Shown: piece by piece, positions 28,379 to 38,004 of the stretch
How positions within the stretch are numbered: position 1 is the stretch's first letter
Layout of the letters: each line of letters opens with the position of its first letter
Assembly (NCBI GenBank): GCA_035556495.1
Contig: DATMEW010000123.1
Coordinates: forward strand, 1 to 64,000
Length of the DNA: 64,000 bases
Direction: 5' to 3'
DNA from: CANKHJ01 sp035556495
Lineage (GTDB): Bacteria; Pseudomonadota; Alphaproteobacteria; Rhizobiales; Xanthobacteraceae
Program-made: the position numbers and the translations under genes
The notes under the pieces: model-generated
Told to the model about the DNA's origin: nothing
Seen by the model: only the letters and a program-made list of their open reading frames with translations
Databases searched by the model: none

Positions 28379-29203
28379 ATGGCACAGCAATCCGCCCGGC
28401 CGACAGGAGCGTTGGACAAGGTCGACCCCGTCTGGGCGCGCATTCGCGTCGAGGCGGAGGAGGTCGTGCGGCGCGAGCCTGAACTTGCGACCTTCATCTA
28501 TTCGACCATTCTGCACCACGACACGCTGGAAGCGGCGGTGGTCCATCGCATCGCGGAACGGCTGGACCGCCCGGACATTTCCGGCGAGCTGATCCGGCAG
28601 GTGTTCATGGATGGGCTGGCGCGGGAGCCCGCCATCGGCATGGCGTTCCGGGCCGATATCGTCGCCACGGTGGACCGCGACCCGGCGGCCGACCGGTTCC
28701 TCGACCCGGTTCTGTATTTCAAGGGCTTTCACGCGATCCAGACCCATCGGCTGGCGCACTGGCTGTGGCACCAGAACCGGCGCGACTTCGCGATGTATCT
28801 GCAAAGCCGCTCGTCCTCGGCGTTCCAGACCGATATCCATCCAGCCGCGCGCATCGGCCGCGGCATCTTTCTCGACCACGCCACGGGGCTTGTCGTCGGC
28901 GAGACGGCGATGATCGAGGATAACGTGTCCATGCTTCAGGACGTGACCCTGGGCGGCACCGGTAAGGAGGATGGCGACCGCCATCCCAAGATCGGCCATA
29001 GCGTGCTGATCGGGGCCGGCGCGAAAATTCTCGGCAATATCGAGATCGGCCATTGCGCGCGGATCGCGGCCGGCTCCGTGGTGCTCAAGCCGGTGCCGCC
29101 GAATTCCACGGTGGCGGGCATCCCGGCCAAGGTCATCGGAGAGGCCGGTTGCCCCGAACCGTCGCGCGCCATGAACCAGATGTTTTACGATACCAATCCG
29201 TGA
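28379..29203 (+). CDS. cysE: Serine O-acetyltransferase
   Basis: 274-aa enzyme making O-acetylserine for cysteine synthesis. The N-terminal helical SATase domain (FIYSTILHHDTLEAAVVHRIAERL) is followed by the left-handed beta-helix with HPAARIGRGIFLDHATG and the DVTLGGTGKEDGDRHPKIG loop. The frame is open from 28241, but ATG 28379 has GGAGAG before it and matches the family start. Followed by a DUF3126 gene. Confidence 0.92.
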   Translation: MAQQSARPTGALDKVDPVWARIRVEAEEVVRREPELATFIYSTILHHDTLEAAVVHRIAERLDRPDISGELIRQVFMDGLAREPAIGMAFRADIVATVDRDPAADRFLDPVLYFKGFHAIQTHRLAHWLWHQNRRDFAMYLQSRSSSAFQTDIHPAARIGRGIFLDHATGLVVGETAMIEDNVSMLQDVTLGGTGKEDGDRHPKIGHSVLIGAGAKILGNIEIGHCARIAAGSVVLKPVPPNSTVAGIPAKVIGEAGCPEPSRAMNQMFYDTNP

Positions 29204-29231
29204 CGCAGCGATTGCGAGAGGGGAAGTTTCT

Positions 29232-29447
29232 GTGAACGCTCAGGATATCCGGAAGATCGACAGCTATCTCAAGCGGCTGTTCAACAACAAGTCGGTGCGT
29301 GTCGTGGCGCGCCCCAAGAAAGACGATTCCGCCGAGGTCTATGTCGGCGAGGAGTTCATCGGCGTGATCTTCGTCGATGACGAGGACGACGACCGCTCCT
29401 TCAACTTTCAGATGGCCATTCTGGAGACCGACCTCGAAGAGCTGTGA
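29232..29447 (+). CDS. DUF3126 family protein
   Basis: 71-aa conserved alphaproteobacterial protein starting (GTG) M-NAQDIRKIDSYLKRLF; the acidic VDDEDDDRSFNFQMAILE block is the family hallmark. Function unknown. GGGGAAG lies before the GTG at 29232. It often sits next to cysE, as here, and may be co-transcribed with it across 28 bases. Confidence 0.87.
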   Translation: MNAQDIRKIDSYLKRLFNNKSVRVVARPKKDDSAEVYVGEEFIGVIFVDDEDDDRSFNFQMAILETDLEEL

Positions 29448-29469
29448 TCTCGAAGCCATCCAGCGCATG

Positions 29470-29507
29470 AAAAGGCCGCCGGCTGTGAGAGCCGGCGGCC
29501 TTTTTGT
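29470..29507. terminator. Bidirectional Rho-independent terminator
   Basis: AAAGGCCGCCGGCT pairs with AGCCGGCGGCCTTT, followed by TTTTGTTG on the plus strand and an A-run on the other side. It serves both the DUF3126 gene and the convergent gene at 29524. Confidence 0.88.
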
Positions 29508-29523
29508 TGTCCTTGGGCGGGTC

Positions 29524-30258
29524 TTAATGCGGATGCGCGCGGATCGACTGAACGAGCTTCTCGATCGTGGCGGCAGTCTCCTGCCAGTCGTCCAGCCAGT
29601 CGCGCGGGAAACGGATCGTGATGTCGGCCTCGCCGATACGTTGCTCATGCAGGCAGGTGCCCGGCACACCGCCGGCGGCAGGCCGGGTGCAGCGCACGGC
29701 AAAGGCATCTGGCCGGTCCGCCTCGATGATGTAATCCTCGCCGCGATACGGCGTATCGTCCCGGAACGGGATGAGGATCAGGCCGCCGGGGCCGGCGCTT
29801 CGCTCCGCCGCGACATAGCGCGGATAGATCGTGCGCCGGCGCTCCTGCGGGGACAGCGTGCCGGCAACGGCCGCGATAGTCATGAACACGCGGTCCGGCG
29901 CGCGGATCTCCTCCAGCGGCGTCTCGCTGCTGATGTTGGTCTGGGCCGCCGCATCCGGCGGCGCGAGGGAGGGCCACATGAAGGTCAGGTCCATCCGCGC
30001 ATGGTTCCCGGGATTGCGCTGGACGGACTGGCGGATCGCGGCGGGGGGAATGTTGAAGCCGACGCCGCCGACGGTGACGGGAAGGCTCGGCGCATCCTGG
30101 GCGACCAGAGCGCTCGGCCAGCGCGGCCAGAACACATAACCCGCGAAACCGATCGCGCAGACCGCGGCGGCGATCAGCAGGATCAGCGGCAGGACCAGCC
30201 ATGGGCTGGATGTCGCACGGCGCCGGTGGTTATGGCGGGGAGCTTTGGCCGGCGGCAT
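29524..30258 (-). CDS. Single-pass membrane protein of unknown function
   Basis: 244-aa protein with a basic N-terminus (His/Arg-rich) followed by one membrane span (WLVLPLILLIAAAVCAIGF) at about 20-38; the rest is predicted to face the periplasm. Conserved-looking parts are FMWPSLAPPDA and EADITIRFPRDWLDDW. No family is recognised with confidence. Isolated between two plus-strand genes. Confidence 0.7.
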   Translation of the reverse strand: MPPAKAPRHNHRRRATSSPWLVLPLILLIAAAVCAIGFAGYVFWPRWPSALVAQDAPSLPVTVGGVGFNIPPAAIRQSVQRNPGNHARMDLTFMWPSLAPPDAAAQTNISSETPLEEIRAPDRVFMTIAAVAGTLSPQERRRTIYPRYVAAERSAGPGGLILIPFRDDTPYRGEDYIIEADRPDAFAVRCTRPAAGGVPGTCLHEQRIGEADITIRFPRDWLDDWQETAATIEKLVQSIRAHPH

Positions 30259-30415
30259 TCAGGCAACCACATTAGCCACATTCTTGCGGCGATATCGGAG
30301 CGGCGGCAGGCCACACGATTCGCGCTTCCGCGTCCACCACTCATACGGCGCAGCTTTGCGTTGATTTCGGCGGGAAGATGACGCCTATTGGCATGCCGCT
30401 CGGAGGATGTTCAGG

Positions 30416-30697
30416 ATGCGCAGCATAGTGGTAGCCGGTTCCGTTCTTATGACCACGATAGCAGCAGGTCCGCTCGCTCTGGCGGCGGACTATCCCGTTT
30501 CCCAGCAGCGCGCCGCGCGTCAGGTGGCGAGCGAGCATCATGTGCGCCGGGAGATCGTCGAGGTGCAGCCGTCCTGCTACGTGCTGGACAAGGCATTTGA
30601 GGCGAATCGGCCGACCATGCCCAGCCGGCAGCATGTCTATCCCTTCTATGTCGAGCGCCGCCTGCCGTGCGATCCACGGGATCGCCGGTTCCGCTAA
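30416..30697 (+). CDS. Small secreted protein
   Basis: 93 aa with a signal peptide (MRSIVVAGSVLMTTIAAGPLALA, cleavage near the ADY), then a short mature domain with two Cys residues and many Arg and His. GGAGG at 30402-30406 is nine bases before ATG 30416, favouring it over ATG 30407. No family is recognised. Confidence 0.6.
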   Translation: MRSIVVAGSVLMTTIAAGPLALAADYPVSQQRAARQVASEHHVRREIVEVQPSCYVLDKAFEANRPTMPSRQHVYPFYVERRLPCDPRDRRFR

Positions 30698-30800
30698 CAG
30701 GGCCGCGCCGGGCCGTGTGTTTACCCTAAATTAAGGATGTGCTGGCGCCTGGCCGCTTCCGGGAGAACAATGTCGCGCGTGTCGTCGTTGGGATCGCGCC

Positions 30801-31157
30801 ATGACCCTGTTTCCGCTGTCGCCTGGGGCGCTTGAATCCTTCGCCACCGTCGCGCTCGGCTTTGCCGTCGCGGGCGTGCTGGCGACGGGCTATCAGCTTG
30901 TTGCGCGCCGGCCGGCGAGCTTCGCACTGCTGGAGCAGGCTCCCCGCGGAGGAGCTTTCGCGGCGGTGCCGTTCCTCGTCTTTGCCGCGCCCTTCGTGAT
31001 CATGCGCGCCACGCTTTGCGCCCCCAGTGCGGGCGACTTCCGGCGCTTCCAGCTTGTGATGGGAACGACGATCTTCGCCAGTTGCTGGAGCCTGATGTCC
31101 GGCACGGCCGTGACGATGCTCGCGCGCCCGCTGATGAGCTTTGTCGCAGGCGGATAA
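30801..31157 (+). CDS. Small integral membrane protein (resembles DUF6949)
   Basis: 118-aa protein with three hydrophobic segments: near residues 16-34, 50-68 and 86-110. It begins MTLFPLSPGALESF. It resembles a Hyphomicrobiales membrane family of unknown function (DUF6949), tentatively. It precedes the carbonic-anhydrase-like gene. Confidence 0.65.
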   Translation: MTLFPLSPGALESFATVALGFAVAGVLATGYQLVARRPASFALLEQAPRGGAFAAVPFLVFAAPFVIMRATLCAPSAGDFRRFQLVMGTTIFASCWSLMSGTAVTMLARPLMSFVAGG

Positions 31158-31237
31158 GCCGCCGCCACCGCCACTGAAACACTCGCAAAATACGCCGCGC
31201 CATGGCAGTTTCCCGGCCGAACGGGGGAAGCATTTTC

Positions 31238-31768
31238 ATGGCGATTTACGAGATCGACGGGCGCAGCCCGGAGCTGCCGGCGGATGGCCGCTACTGGATC
31301 GCGGACAGCGCCGATGTCATCGGCAGTGTCCGCCTCAGGCAGGATGCCAGCGTCTGGTTCGGCGCGGTGCTGCGCGGCGATAACGAATGGATCGAGATCG
31401 GCGAGCGGTCGCAGATCCAGGACAACGCCACCGCCCATACGGACCCGACATTCCCGCTCACCATCGGCCCGGATTGCGTGATCGGCCATAACGTCATCCT
31501 GCACGGCTGCACCATCGGCGCGAATACGCTGATCGGCATGGGCGCGGTGGTGATGAACGGCGCGCGCATCGGCGCCAATTGCGTGGTCGGCGCGGGTGCG
31601 CTGATCACCGAGGGCAAGGAGTTTCCGGACAATTCGCTGATCGTGGGTTCGCCCGCGCGCGTGCTGCGCCCGACCGACGAGGCGGCCCACGCCATGGTCG
31701 CGTTCGGCGCGGCTTCGTATGTGAAGAAGTCGCAGCTCTATGCGCGCGCGCTCAAGCGTCTCGGCTGA
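31238..31768 (+). CDS. Gamma-class carbonic anhydrase family protein
   Basis: 176-aa left-handed beta-helix with hexapeptide repeats. The zinc ligands of gamma carbonic anhydrases are seen at His67, His84 and His89 (NATAHTD, GHNVILHGC), so metal binding is probable. Homologues are often annotated as carnitine or acetyl transferases (CaiE/PaaY-like). ATG 31238 has GGGGGAAG upstream. Convergent with the CopD-like gene after nine bases. Confidence 0.87.
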   Translation: MAIYEIDGRSPELPADGRYWIADSADVIGSVRLRQDASVWFGAVLRGDNEWIEIGERSQIQDNATAHTDPTFPLTIGPDCVIGHNVILHGCTIGANTLIGMGAVVMNGARIGANCVVGAGALITEGKEFPDNSLIVGSPARVLRPTDEAAHAMVAFGAASYVKKSQLYARALKRLG

Positions 31769-31777
31769 GGCGGAGAC

Positions 31778-32251
31778 TCAGCCGAAGTAGCGGCCCGCGG
31801 TGCCGAGGGCGATCGTGATGAGGCCCAGCGGCAGGTTGACGGCGATGATGCCGCGAATGCGGTTCAGGCGCGCCGCGGCGGCCGGCCAGTCCTGCCCGTC
31901 CACCGCGCGCTTGAAGGCGAGCCATGGGCCGTGGAACAGCCAGGCGAACAGTCCCATCATCACAAGCCCGGTGCCGTTCATGAGATGGATATGCAGTCCT
32001 GCGTTCTTGAAGCCGCCGAACACCGCGAAGATCATCCAGTAGCCGGTGGCGAGCAGCAGGATCACGGCAGCCCAGACCCAGGGGAAGAAGCGGCCGAATG
32101 TGCCGCGCATCAGCCGCAGCCGCTGCGGCGGCTCCAGCAGCCCCAGCGAGGGCCGCAGGCAGAGATAGACGACGAACATGCCGCCGACCCAGACCACTGC
32201 GCTGAGGGCGTGGAGGATGATCGCAAGCGGCATCAAGGCGGTGGCGTTCAC
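31778..32251 (-). CDS. CopD-like integral membrane protein
   Basis: 157-aa protein with four transmembrane segments: near residues 8-28, 54-74, 90-110 and 130-150. The first span contains ILHALSAVVWVGGMFVVY, the His-containing CopD signature, and later LHIHLMNGTG supplies another His pair. This family is linked to copper or haem handling. GTG 32251 is chosen since GGAGA lies about 10 bases before it; an ATG is 18 bases downstream. Confidence 0.75.
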   Translation of the reverse strand: MNATALMPLAIILHALSAVVWVGGMFVVYLCLRPSLGLLEPPQRLRLMRGTFGRFFPWVWAAVILLLATGYWMIFAVFGGFKNAGLHIHLMNGTGLVMMGLFAWLFHGPWLAFKRAVDGQDWPAAAARLNRIRGIIAVNLPLGLITIALGTAGRYFG

Positions 32252-32583
32252 GGGACAGTCTCCGGGATGGATGAACGGCGGATATGGCCGCCGGACGTAT
32301 CGCTGCCGCAACTATAACCACACGGCGTCGCACATTCGCGCGTCTTTCACCGTCTTGCCACGCTGCAAGACGTCGCGCGCGTCGTTCAGCGTCGATGCGC
32401 TTGTCGCCCGGGCATCGGAATGCCGGCGTGACGGCGAGGAATAAAAAAGGCGACCGGCCCCGGGGAAGGCCGGCCGCCCGTGACCCGGTTCTGGGACGGG
32501 GGAGGGGAGTGTGACCGGATCACGTGTCTCTAGGGGTGTCCTTGTCGTTGGCGCCGGCACGGGCCGGCGGGTTCAGCCGTTGG

Positions 32584-33204
32584 TCAGCGCGAGCTTGCGG
32601 TGGCGACTTCCGGACGGCTGTCGCCGAGCGAGACCCACACATTCTGGTCGGTCTGCGACTGCCGCTTCACGTAACGATAGCCGGTGTCGGACCACAGCAG
32701 GATTTCGTCGTTCTGGTTGTCGAGAATGAACTCGCCCTTGTCGGTGCGCACGGTGAGCACGGCATGGCCGTCGCCCCGAGTGTCGCGCACCACGGTGATG
32801 AGCAGCGCCTCGCGCGGCCAGCCGGCCTGGATCAGCATCTTGCGCTTGAGCAGGACATAGTCCTCGCAATCGCCATAGCCATCGTCCGGATAGGACCACT
32901 TCTCGACCGTGTTCCAGTGCTCCAGGTCGGTCATGGGCTTCACGTTGGTGTTGACCCAGGCGTTGATGCTGGAGAGATCCCGCCAGGCTTTCTTCGTCAG
33001 CACCACGTCGCGCGCGGCGGTGCGGCCGGCGGTGCATTCGCTGCGATTCTCGGCGCAGAATTCCACCCAGCCGATCGGCGCCCGCGAGGCTTCCCCGACC
33101 GCCACATAGAGCGGCCGTTCCGCCGCCGCCGGCGCGATGAAGGCGATGAGCAGCGCCAGTGCGCCGCCCCATCTCATCGCCAGGCTTTTGCCCGTTGTTG
33201 TCAT
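32584..33204 (-). CDS. Periplasmic transglutaminase-like cysteine protease (BTLCP)
   Basis: 206-aa exported protein. A signal peptide at residues 1-28 (AMRWGGALALLIAFIAPAAA) is followed by the bacterial transglutaminase-like cysteine protease fold (COG3672). The triad is visible: Cys113 in GDCEDYVLLK, His147 in GDGHAVL and Asp162 in ILDNQND. The family includes LapG-type periplasmic proteases. Without a lapD-like gene in view, the substrate is unknown. Confidence 0.87.
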   Translation of the reverse strand: MTTTGKSLAMRWGGALALLIAFIAPAAAERPLYVAVGEASRAPIGWVEFCAENRSECTAGRTAARDVVLTKKAWRDLSSINAWVNTNVKPMTDLEHWNTVEKWSYPDDGYGDCEDYVLLKRKMLIQAGWPREALLITVVRDTRGDGHAVLTVRTDKGEFILDNQNDEILLWSDTGYRYVKRQSQTDQNVWVSLGDSRPEVATASSR

Positions 33205-33382
33205 TATACGCCCCAGTCCCGTTTGACTGGAGCAATGTGGCAGGGATGCTTTGAGTTGCCGCTAAGTCGCCATAGTTGTTTTGAGCAATGCTTGAGTAAA
33301 ACCGGAAACCATTTGCGCGATTACTTTGAATAGAATTTGATTCAAATTTTACGCATCGGTTTTAGGCGCGCAGCCCGGTGCC

Positions 33383-33411
33383 AAAACCAAAAGGCCCGCA
33401 TGGCGGGCCTT
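33383..33411 (-). terminator. Terminator for the PilZ gene
   Basis: AAGGCCCGC-ATG-GCGGGCCTT, followed on the minus strand by TTGGTTTTGG. It lies 125 bases downstream of the PilZ gene. The rest of 33205-33535 holds an AT-rich segment (33290-33360) likely containing the promoter of the BTLCP gene; no further gene is seen. Confidence 0.65.
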
Positions 33412-33535
33412 GGACGGGACGGACGGGGAGAGGGGCTTTAAGTTCTGCGCCGGAAAGGTCCATGCGGCATGGCGTTTCGGGGCGAAACGGCGCGGGGAAA
33501 TCCCGCGGATGGCGCGCGTATGGCGACCGGCGCGG

Positions 33536-34153
33536 TTACGTTTCGGTCACGCTGTCTTCGACAAAGTCCGGATGCTGAAGCCGCGTGAACTCCACCGCGA
33601 TGCCTTCCTCCAGATGGCGGACGACACGGGCGGGCACTTTGCCGAGACTCACCAGCATGCCGATCTCCGGCCGGATGGTGACGGCGAGGGCGGCGCCGGA
33701 AAGCGACAGGTCGATCAGCCGGCCCGTGATCTGCTGGCCATCCGCAAGCGTGAGCCGCGCCGCGGTTCTTCCCGGCATGGTGCGGTCGTGGCGGCGATCT
33801 TCCGGAAGATCGAGGATTTCCCGGTTGGCGAGCCAGGTGAGCTGGGCGGCCAGCTTGTCGCGCTTGCGCGGCGTTGCGAGGATCGTCATCGCAAAGCCGT
33901 TGTCGATGTGGCGCGCGATGCGCCCTTCGAGACGGCCGAGGTGATCGACATAGGCGATCACCCGCTCGCCGATCTCCCCGATGACCGGCGCGATGATGGC
34001 CAGTCCGCCGGGAGAGATGTCACGCACCTGACAGGGGAATTCGCGGCGATCCTGCAACATGTAGCGGCCGAGCAGGTTCACCGCCACGCGCTGGTGACGG
34101 CGGCGCTCGCTCGGTGAGCTTGATGTGACAGGGGCTTTTTGCGCGAAGGTCAT
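33536..34153 (-). CDS. Tandem PilZ-domain protein
   Basis: 205-aa protein with two PilZ-like domains. The first (about residues 17-100) has both c-di-GMP motifs: RRRHQR at 17-22 and DISPGG at 45-50. The second (about 125-195) keeps DLSLSG but lacks a clear RxxxR motif, so it may not bind ligand by itself. ATG 34153 is chosen by where homology begins; a GTG at 34192 extends the frame. A c-di-GMP receptor role is inferred. It is the usual architecture of Hyphomicrobiales PilZ proteins. Confidence 0.82.
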   Translation of the reverse strand: MTFAQKAPVTSSSPSERRRHQRVAVNLLGRYMLQDRREFPCQVRDISPGGLAIIAPVIGEIGERVIAYVDHLGRLEGRIARHIDNGFAMTILATPRKRDKLAAQLTWLANREILDLPEDRRHDRTMPGRTAARLTLADGQQITGRLIDLSLSGAALAVTIRPEIGMLVSLGKVPARVVRHLEEGIAVEFTRLQHPDFVEDSVTET

Positions 34154-34250
34154 GCGTAACCGCTGCCTGGGAGTGTTCCGCTTGGCGAACACCCTAAGGC
34201 TGCATTGTTAACGGTGTGTTTAACGGTGTCATGACCGTTAACTTTATCGC

Positions 34251-34946
34251 TCAGGTTTGTCGTCCCCCATCATAAACGATGAAATTGCGCCGCCGCCGGT
34301 CGCTGTCGCCGGGGGGCGGGGGCGGGAGCCGGTCTTGGGCAAAGCGCCTCTTGAGGTGCAGCGCGGGTCCCGTGAGGATTCGCTCGAACGGGCGCGGCTG
34401 GGGGCCGATGGCGAAGAGCGGCCGTCGCGGGTCGATATGAGCGCCCACGAAACGGAAGCCCTCAAGCATCAACTGCGATGCCGGCCGCGCGCCGGACCAG
34501 TAAGGCACGGGGCCGGAAATGGCCAGCGCGCCCAGCATGCGGCTGCCGACATGGCCGTCGTGGCGCAGCGGAAGCAGAAGAAACTCGACATGTGCCGTGC
34601 CGCCGCCGGCGGCTGGCGCTTCACTTGCCGCCGCGGTGGCGGCCCCGACCACGCCGACGCGGTCCTCGGCCACCGAGGCCAGCATGACATCCAGCTCCTC
34701 GCGGCTGGCGGTGTGCCAGAGCCGGACGAAATCCTCGCCCTTGAGTTCACGGCAGAACAGCGCACAGACGCGGGTGCCGGCGAGCCTGAACAGCGCCGGC
34801 CGGCCCGGGCCGCCGGCGAGGATGAAGGTATCCGCCAGCGCGCTCCGGATTGCGCCGGGATCGATCGCGTCCCGGTCGGGTGCGGCCTGCGAGCCGCGCT
34901 GCCGATCCCAGTGGTCGAAGACCTGGCGGATGGCCGGATGTCTCAT
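34251..34946 (-). CDS. PAS-domain protein
   Basis: About 231 aa. The recognisable part (IRQVFDHWDRQRG...GRPALFRLAGTRVCALFCRELKG) matches the PAS_5-type domain of unknown ligand found in Hyphomicrobiales. No output domain is attached; the C-terminus is proline- and arginine-rich. Start options are ATG 34946 (homology begins there) and GTG 34952. Divergent from the rhomboid gene. Confidence 0.72.
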   Translation of the reverse strand: MRHPAIRQVFDHWDRQRGSQAAPDRDAIDPGAIRSALADTFILAGGPGRPALFRLAGTRVCALFCRELKGEDFVRLWHTASREELDVMLASVAEDRVGVVGAATAAASEAPAAGGGTAHVEFLLLPLRHDGHVGSRMLGALAISGPVPYWSGARPASQLMLEGFRFVGAHIDPRRPLFAIGPQPRPFERILTGPALHLKRRFAQDRLPPPPPGDSDRRRRNFIVYDGGRQT

Positions 34947-35187
34947 CTCCACGCCGTGTCCCTGTTGTCGCGCGCCGGCGCAGAATCCGTCCCCCGATGG
35001 GACGACTCGGCAGCGGCCACGTCTCATGACAGGGACAGAGCAGGCGGCGTGCCTTGACAACCGCAGGGGATCGACCGTCCCCGGTTACGTTTAGGTAAGG
35101 TTAACAAATCTGATCCAGGGCGGCTGGGCGCTTGCTCCGCTGCGGCATCCGCTTTATGTCGCGGCCAGCCAATTGCGGAAGAGCCCG

Positions 35188-35931
35188 GTGGAACCGACCA
35201 GACCTGCCGTTTCGGGACGTGAGCCCGTTCTGAACGTTCCGGCGGTGATTCTGGCCCTCATCCTGGCCTTTGTCGCCGTCCATGTGCTGTTCTGGATGGT
35301 CCTGCCGGAGCGGGAGGCCACGGCCTTTCTGCTCCGCTTTGCCTTCATTCCGGCCCGCTACGATCCTGCCGCGATCCCGAGCGGCATCCTTCCGGGCGGC
35401 AGCGGTGCTGATATCTGGACTTTCGTCACTTACGCTTTCCTGCACGCCGACTTCAGCCATCTCTTCTTCAATTCCGTCTGGCTGCTGGCTTTCGGTTCTC
35501 CCGTGGCGCGGCGCTTCGGAACGCAGCGGTTTCTGGTTTTCTTCGCGGTGACGGCGGCGGCCGGCGCGGCGCTGCATCTCGCGGTCCACCCCGGGGATTT
35601 CGTTCCGGTGGTCGGGGCGTCGGCCGCTATCTCGGGCGCGATGGCGGCGGCGCTGCGGTTCGTCTTCCATGGCGGGGGTCCGCTCGGCCTGCTGCGGCCG
35701 GGCCTGGATGGCGGCTCCTATGCGGTTCCGGCGCAGCCCTTGCGGGAGAATCTGCGCGACAGTCGCGTGCTGCTGTTCGTGACGGTCTGGTTCGGCGTCA
35801 ACATCGTGTTCGGTCTGGGCGGCATCGGCGTGCAGGAAGAAGGTCAGACGGTCGCGTGGATCGCCCATATCGGTGGTTTTGCGGCGGGACTTCTACTATT
35901 CCCGATGTTCGATCCCGTCGGCCGCGATTGA
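35188..35931 (+). CDS. Rhomboid family intramembrane serine protease
   Basis: 247-aa membrane protein with about six spans. The rhomboid signatures are present: HADFSHLFFN (His86, His91, Asn95), the catalytic Ser145 in GASAAISG and His227 in IAHIGGF. So it should be an active intramembrane protease. The GTG at 35188 with GGAAGAG before it is preferred over TTG 35173. The substrate is unknown. Confidence 0.88.
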   Translation: MEPTRPAVSGREPVLNVPAVILALILAFVAVHVLFWMVLPEREATAFLLRFAFIPARYDPAAIPSGILPGGSGADIWTFVTYAFLHADFSHLFFNSVWLLAFGSPVARRFGTQRFLVFFAVTAAAGAALHLAVHPGDFVPVVGASAAISGAMAAALRFVFHGGGPLGLLRPGLDGGSYAVPAQPLRENLRDSRVLLFVTVWFGVNIVFGLGGIGVQEEGQTVAWIAHIGGFAAGLLLFPMFDPVGRD

Positions 35932-36082
35932 CGCGCGCGGAGCGCGGGTTTGGTTCCATTCTGCGGCCTGCGGAATTGCAGGCCAGCATTCGCGCGCATG
36001 CATTGGCACGCGCGTGCGTTGTGTTAGCATCCCAATCAACTTCCGTATGTTGACGTGAGACGGAAGGACAAGGGAGGCAAAC

Positions 36083-36514
36083 ATGACCGTGAAGGTTATT
36101 CTTGGCGAGAAGGGCCGCGATGTTGTGACCATTGCGCCATCGGCCACTCTTCAGCAGGCCGCTTCGCTCATGACGGCGCGCCGCATCGGAGCGCTTGTCG
36201 TGCTCGGCGCCGACCAGCGCGTGGTCGGCATCATCTCGGAGCGGGACATCGTTACGGAAATCGCTGAGCGGGGCGCGGCAACGCTCGATGAGCCGGTGTC
36301 CGGCTGCATGACGCGTGAAGTCATCACGGTCTCGGAGACCCTTGCGACGGAAGAACTGATGGAGGTCATGACGCAGCGCAAGGTGCGCCATCTGCCGGTT
36401 CTCGAACACGAACGGCTGGTGGGGATCATCTCCATCGGAGACGTCGTCAAGCGGCGCGTCACCGATATGGAGCAGGAATCCGCCGCGCTACAGGCTTACA
36501 TCCGCTCCGCCTGA
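36083..36514 (+). CDS. CBS-domain pair protein
   Basis: 143 aa consisting of two CBS domains (residues about 10-65 and 75-130) with SERDIVTEIAERG and SIGDVVKRRV ends, which normally form a nucleotide-binding Bateman module. GGGAGG precedes the ATG. There is no attached effector domain. The region after it to 36838 (324 bases) contains only short repeated words such as AGCATCGAAGCAAG and no gene. Confidence 0.9.
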   Translation: MTVKVILGEKGRDVVTIAPSATLQQAASLMTARRIGALVVLGADQRVVGIISERDIVTEIAERGAATLDEPVSGCMTREVITVSETLATEELMEVMTQRKVRHLPVLEHERLVGIISIGDVVKRRVTDMEQESAALQAYIRSA

Positions 36515-36838
36515 GACGGATCGTGGACGGGCGGCCCGGCTACCCGTCCACAAGCTTTGACCGATGCGGCTTGCGGTAGCAACCGCGATGCGCCGAAGCC
36601 TCGGCTTTGATGGAAACATCGAATGATGATTGAAGCATCGAAGCAAGCCGGGGCTTTATTTCTTCGGTTTATTTCTTTGCAGCGTTTTCCTGACGCGATC
36701 CGCCTTGCTTCAAAGCGTTAGCGCTGTTCGCGGCAGCCGGCCACGAAAGTCGATCTCGCGAGAGCCGATCTTGCGAGCGGACGATCACCGAAGCCGGTGC
36801 TCGCGCGGGCCATGCTCACCCAGGCGCTTCTCAATGGG

Positions 36839-37831
36839 TCACCCAAGAGCTTCCATGGCCTGGGTGATGGCTTCCATCGCGCGCTCGGTCGCTTCGGCGC
36901 CCTGGGCGATGGCCTCTTCGGCGCGGTTGAACTCGAACATCGCGATGGGGCCGAGGCGCGGCTGGATCATGATGTCCGGCGGATCGCCGGCGAGGCGCGC
37001 GCGCGTGATGCGATCCTGCATCACGTTATAGGCGTCGATCATCACCGCCGGGATTCCGGGTGAGCCGTCGCGGCTGAAGAATTTCCGCTTGATGAACCGT
37101 TCCACATTCACGATGCCGCGCCAGCCTGCGGGCTCGGGCTCGGGCTCGATATCGGAGACGTTGTCGGCTGGCTCGTCCTCGCCATAGGCGGCGAGGGTCC
37201 CGCCGCGGCCGATCAGGTCCGCGTTGAGATTGACGGCGATCATCAGCCGCGCATCGAGCGAGCGACCGGCCGAGATCGGAACCGGGTTGACCAGCGCGCC
37301 ATCCACCAGCCAGCGGTCGGCGATGCGCACAGGCGAGAAGATGCCCGGCAGGGCATAGGAGGCCCGCAGGGCATCGACCAGCCGTCCGCGTGTCAGCCAG
37401 ACCTCGTGGCCGGTTTCGAGTTCTGTGGCGACGGCTGCGAAACGGACCGGCAGCTTCTCGATGCGGATGTCGCCGAGACCGGCCTCCAGATGCCGGAGCA
37501 GCCGCTGGCCGCTGATGAGGCTGGAGCCGGAAAAGCTGACGTCGAGATACTGGATGATGTTGCGGCGGGTGAGCGAGCGCGCCCACTGCTCCAGCGCATC
37601 GAGCTGGCCCGCCGCGTAGCAGCCGCCGACCACCGCGCCGATGGAGGTGCCGGTGATCACATCAGGCTTGATGCCGTTGGCGACGAGAGTCCGGATGACG
37701 CCGATATGGGCGAAGCCGCGCGCCGCCCCGCCGCCGAGCGCAAGGCCGATGCTTGGCCGACGCGGCGTTGCCGTTTGCGAAGCCTCCACGGCTCGATCGC
37801 CCCGGACATGGCCGAGAAAGCTACCCAACAA
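36839..37831 (-). CDS. Patatin-like phospholipase
   Basis: 330-aa patatin-family lipid hydrolase. The oxyanion motif GGGAARGFAHIG is at about 33-44, the nucleophile Ser63 in GTSIGAVVGG, and the catalytic Asp in LVDGALVNP. The C-terminal half ends with a degenerate Met/Glu/Ala helix. The frame begins at a TTG (37831) with GGGG upstream; no better in-frame start exists, so this start is tentative. Confidence 0.85.
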   Translation of the reverse strand: MLGSFLGHVRGDRAVEASQTATPRRPSIGLALGGGAARGFAHIGVIRTLVANGIKPDVITGTSIGAVVGGCYAAGQLDALEQWARSLTRRNIIQYLDVSFSGSSLISGQRLLRHLEAGLGDIRIEKLPVRFAAVATELETGHEVWLTRGRLVDALRASYALPGIFSPVRIADRWLVDGALVNPVPISAGRSLDARLMIAVNLNADLIGRGGTLAAYGEDEPADNVSDIEPEPEPAGWRGIVNVERFIKRKFFSRDGSPGIPAVMIDAYNVMQDRITRARLAGDPPDIMIQPRLGPIAMFEFNRAEEAIAQGAEATERAMEAITQAMEALG

Positions 37832-38004
37832 GACCCCATATCCTCCGTGTCTGCATCATCGGTTCCAAGACATGACGAGACAAGGGCCTGTTCTATACAT
37901 GTTGACGCGGGCAGCCATCGCCTTAACGCATGGACGGGCGGTTGTCCGGATTGCGGCGCTTTTCGCGGCTTGAAATCGCCGCGATTCCGGAACACAACCC
38001 GCCC

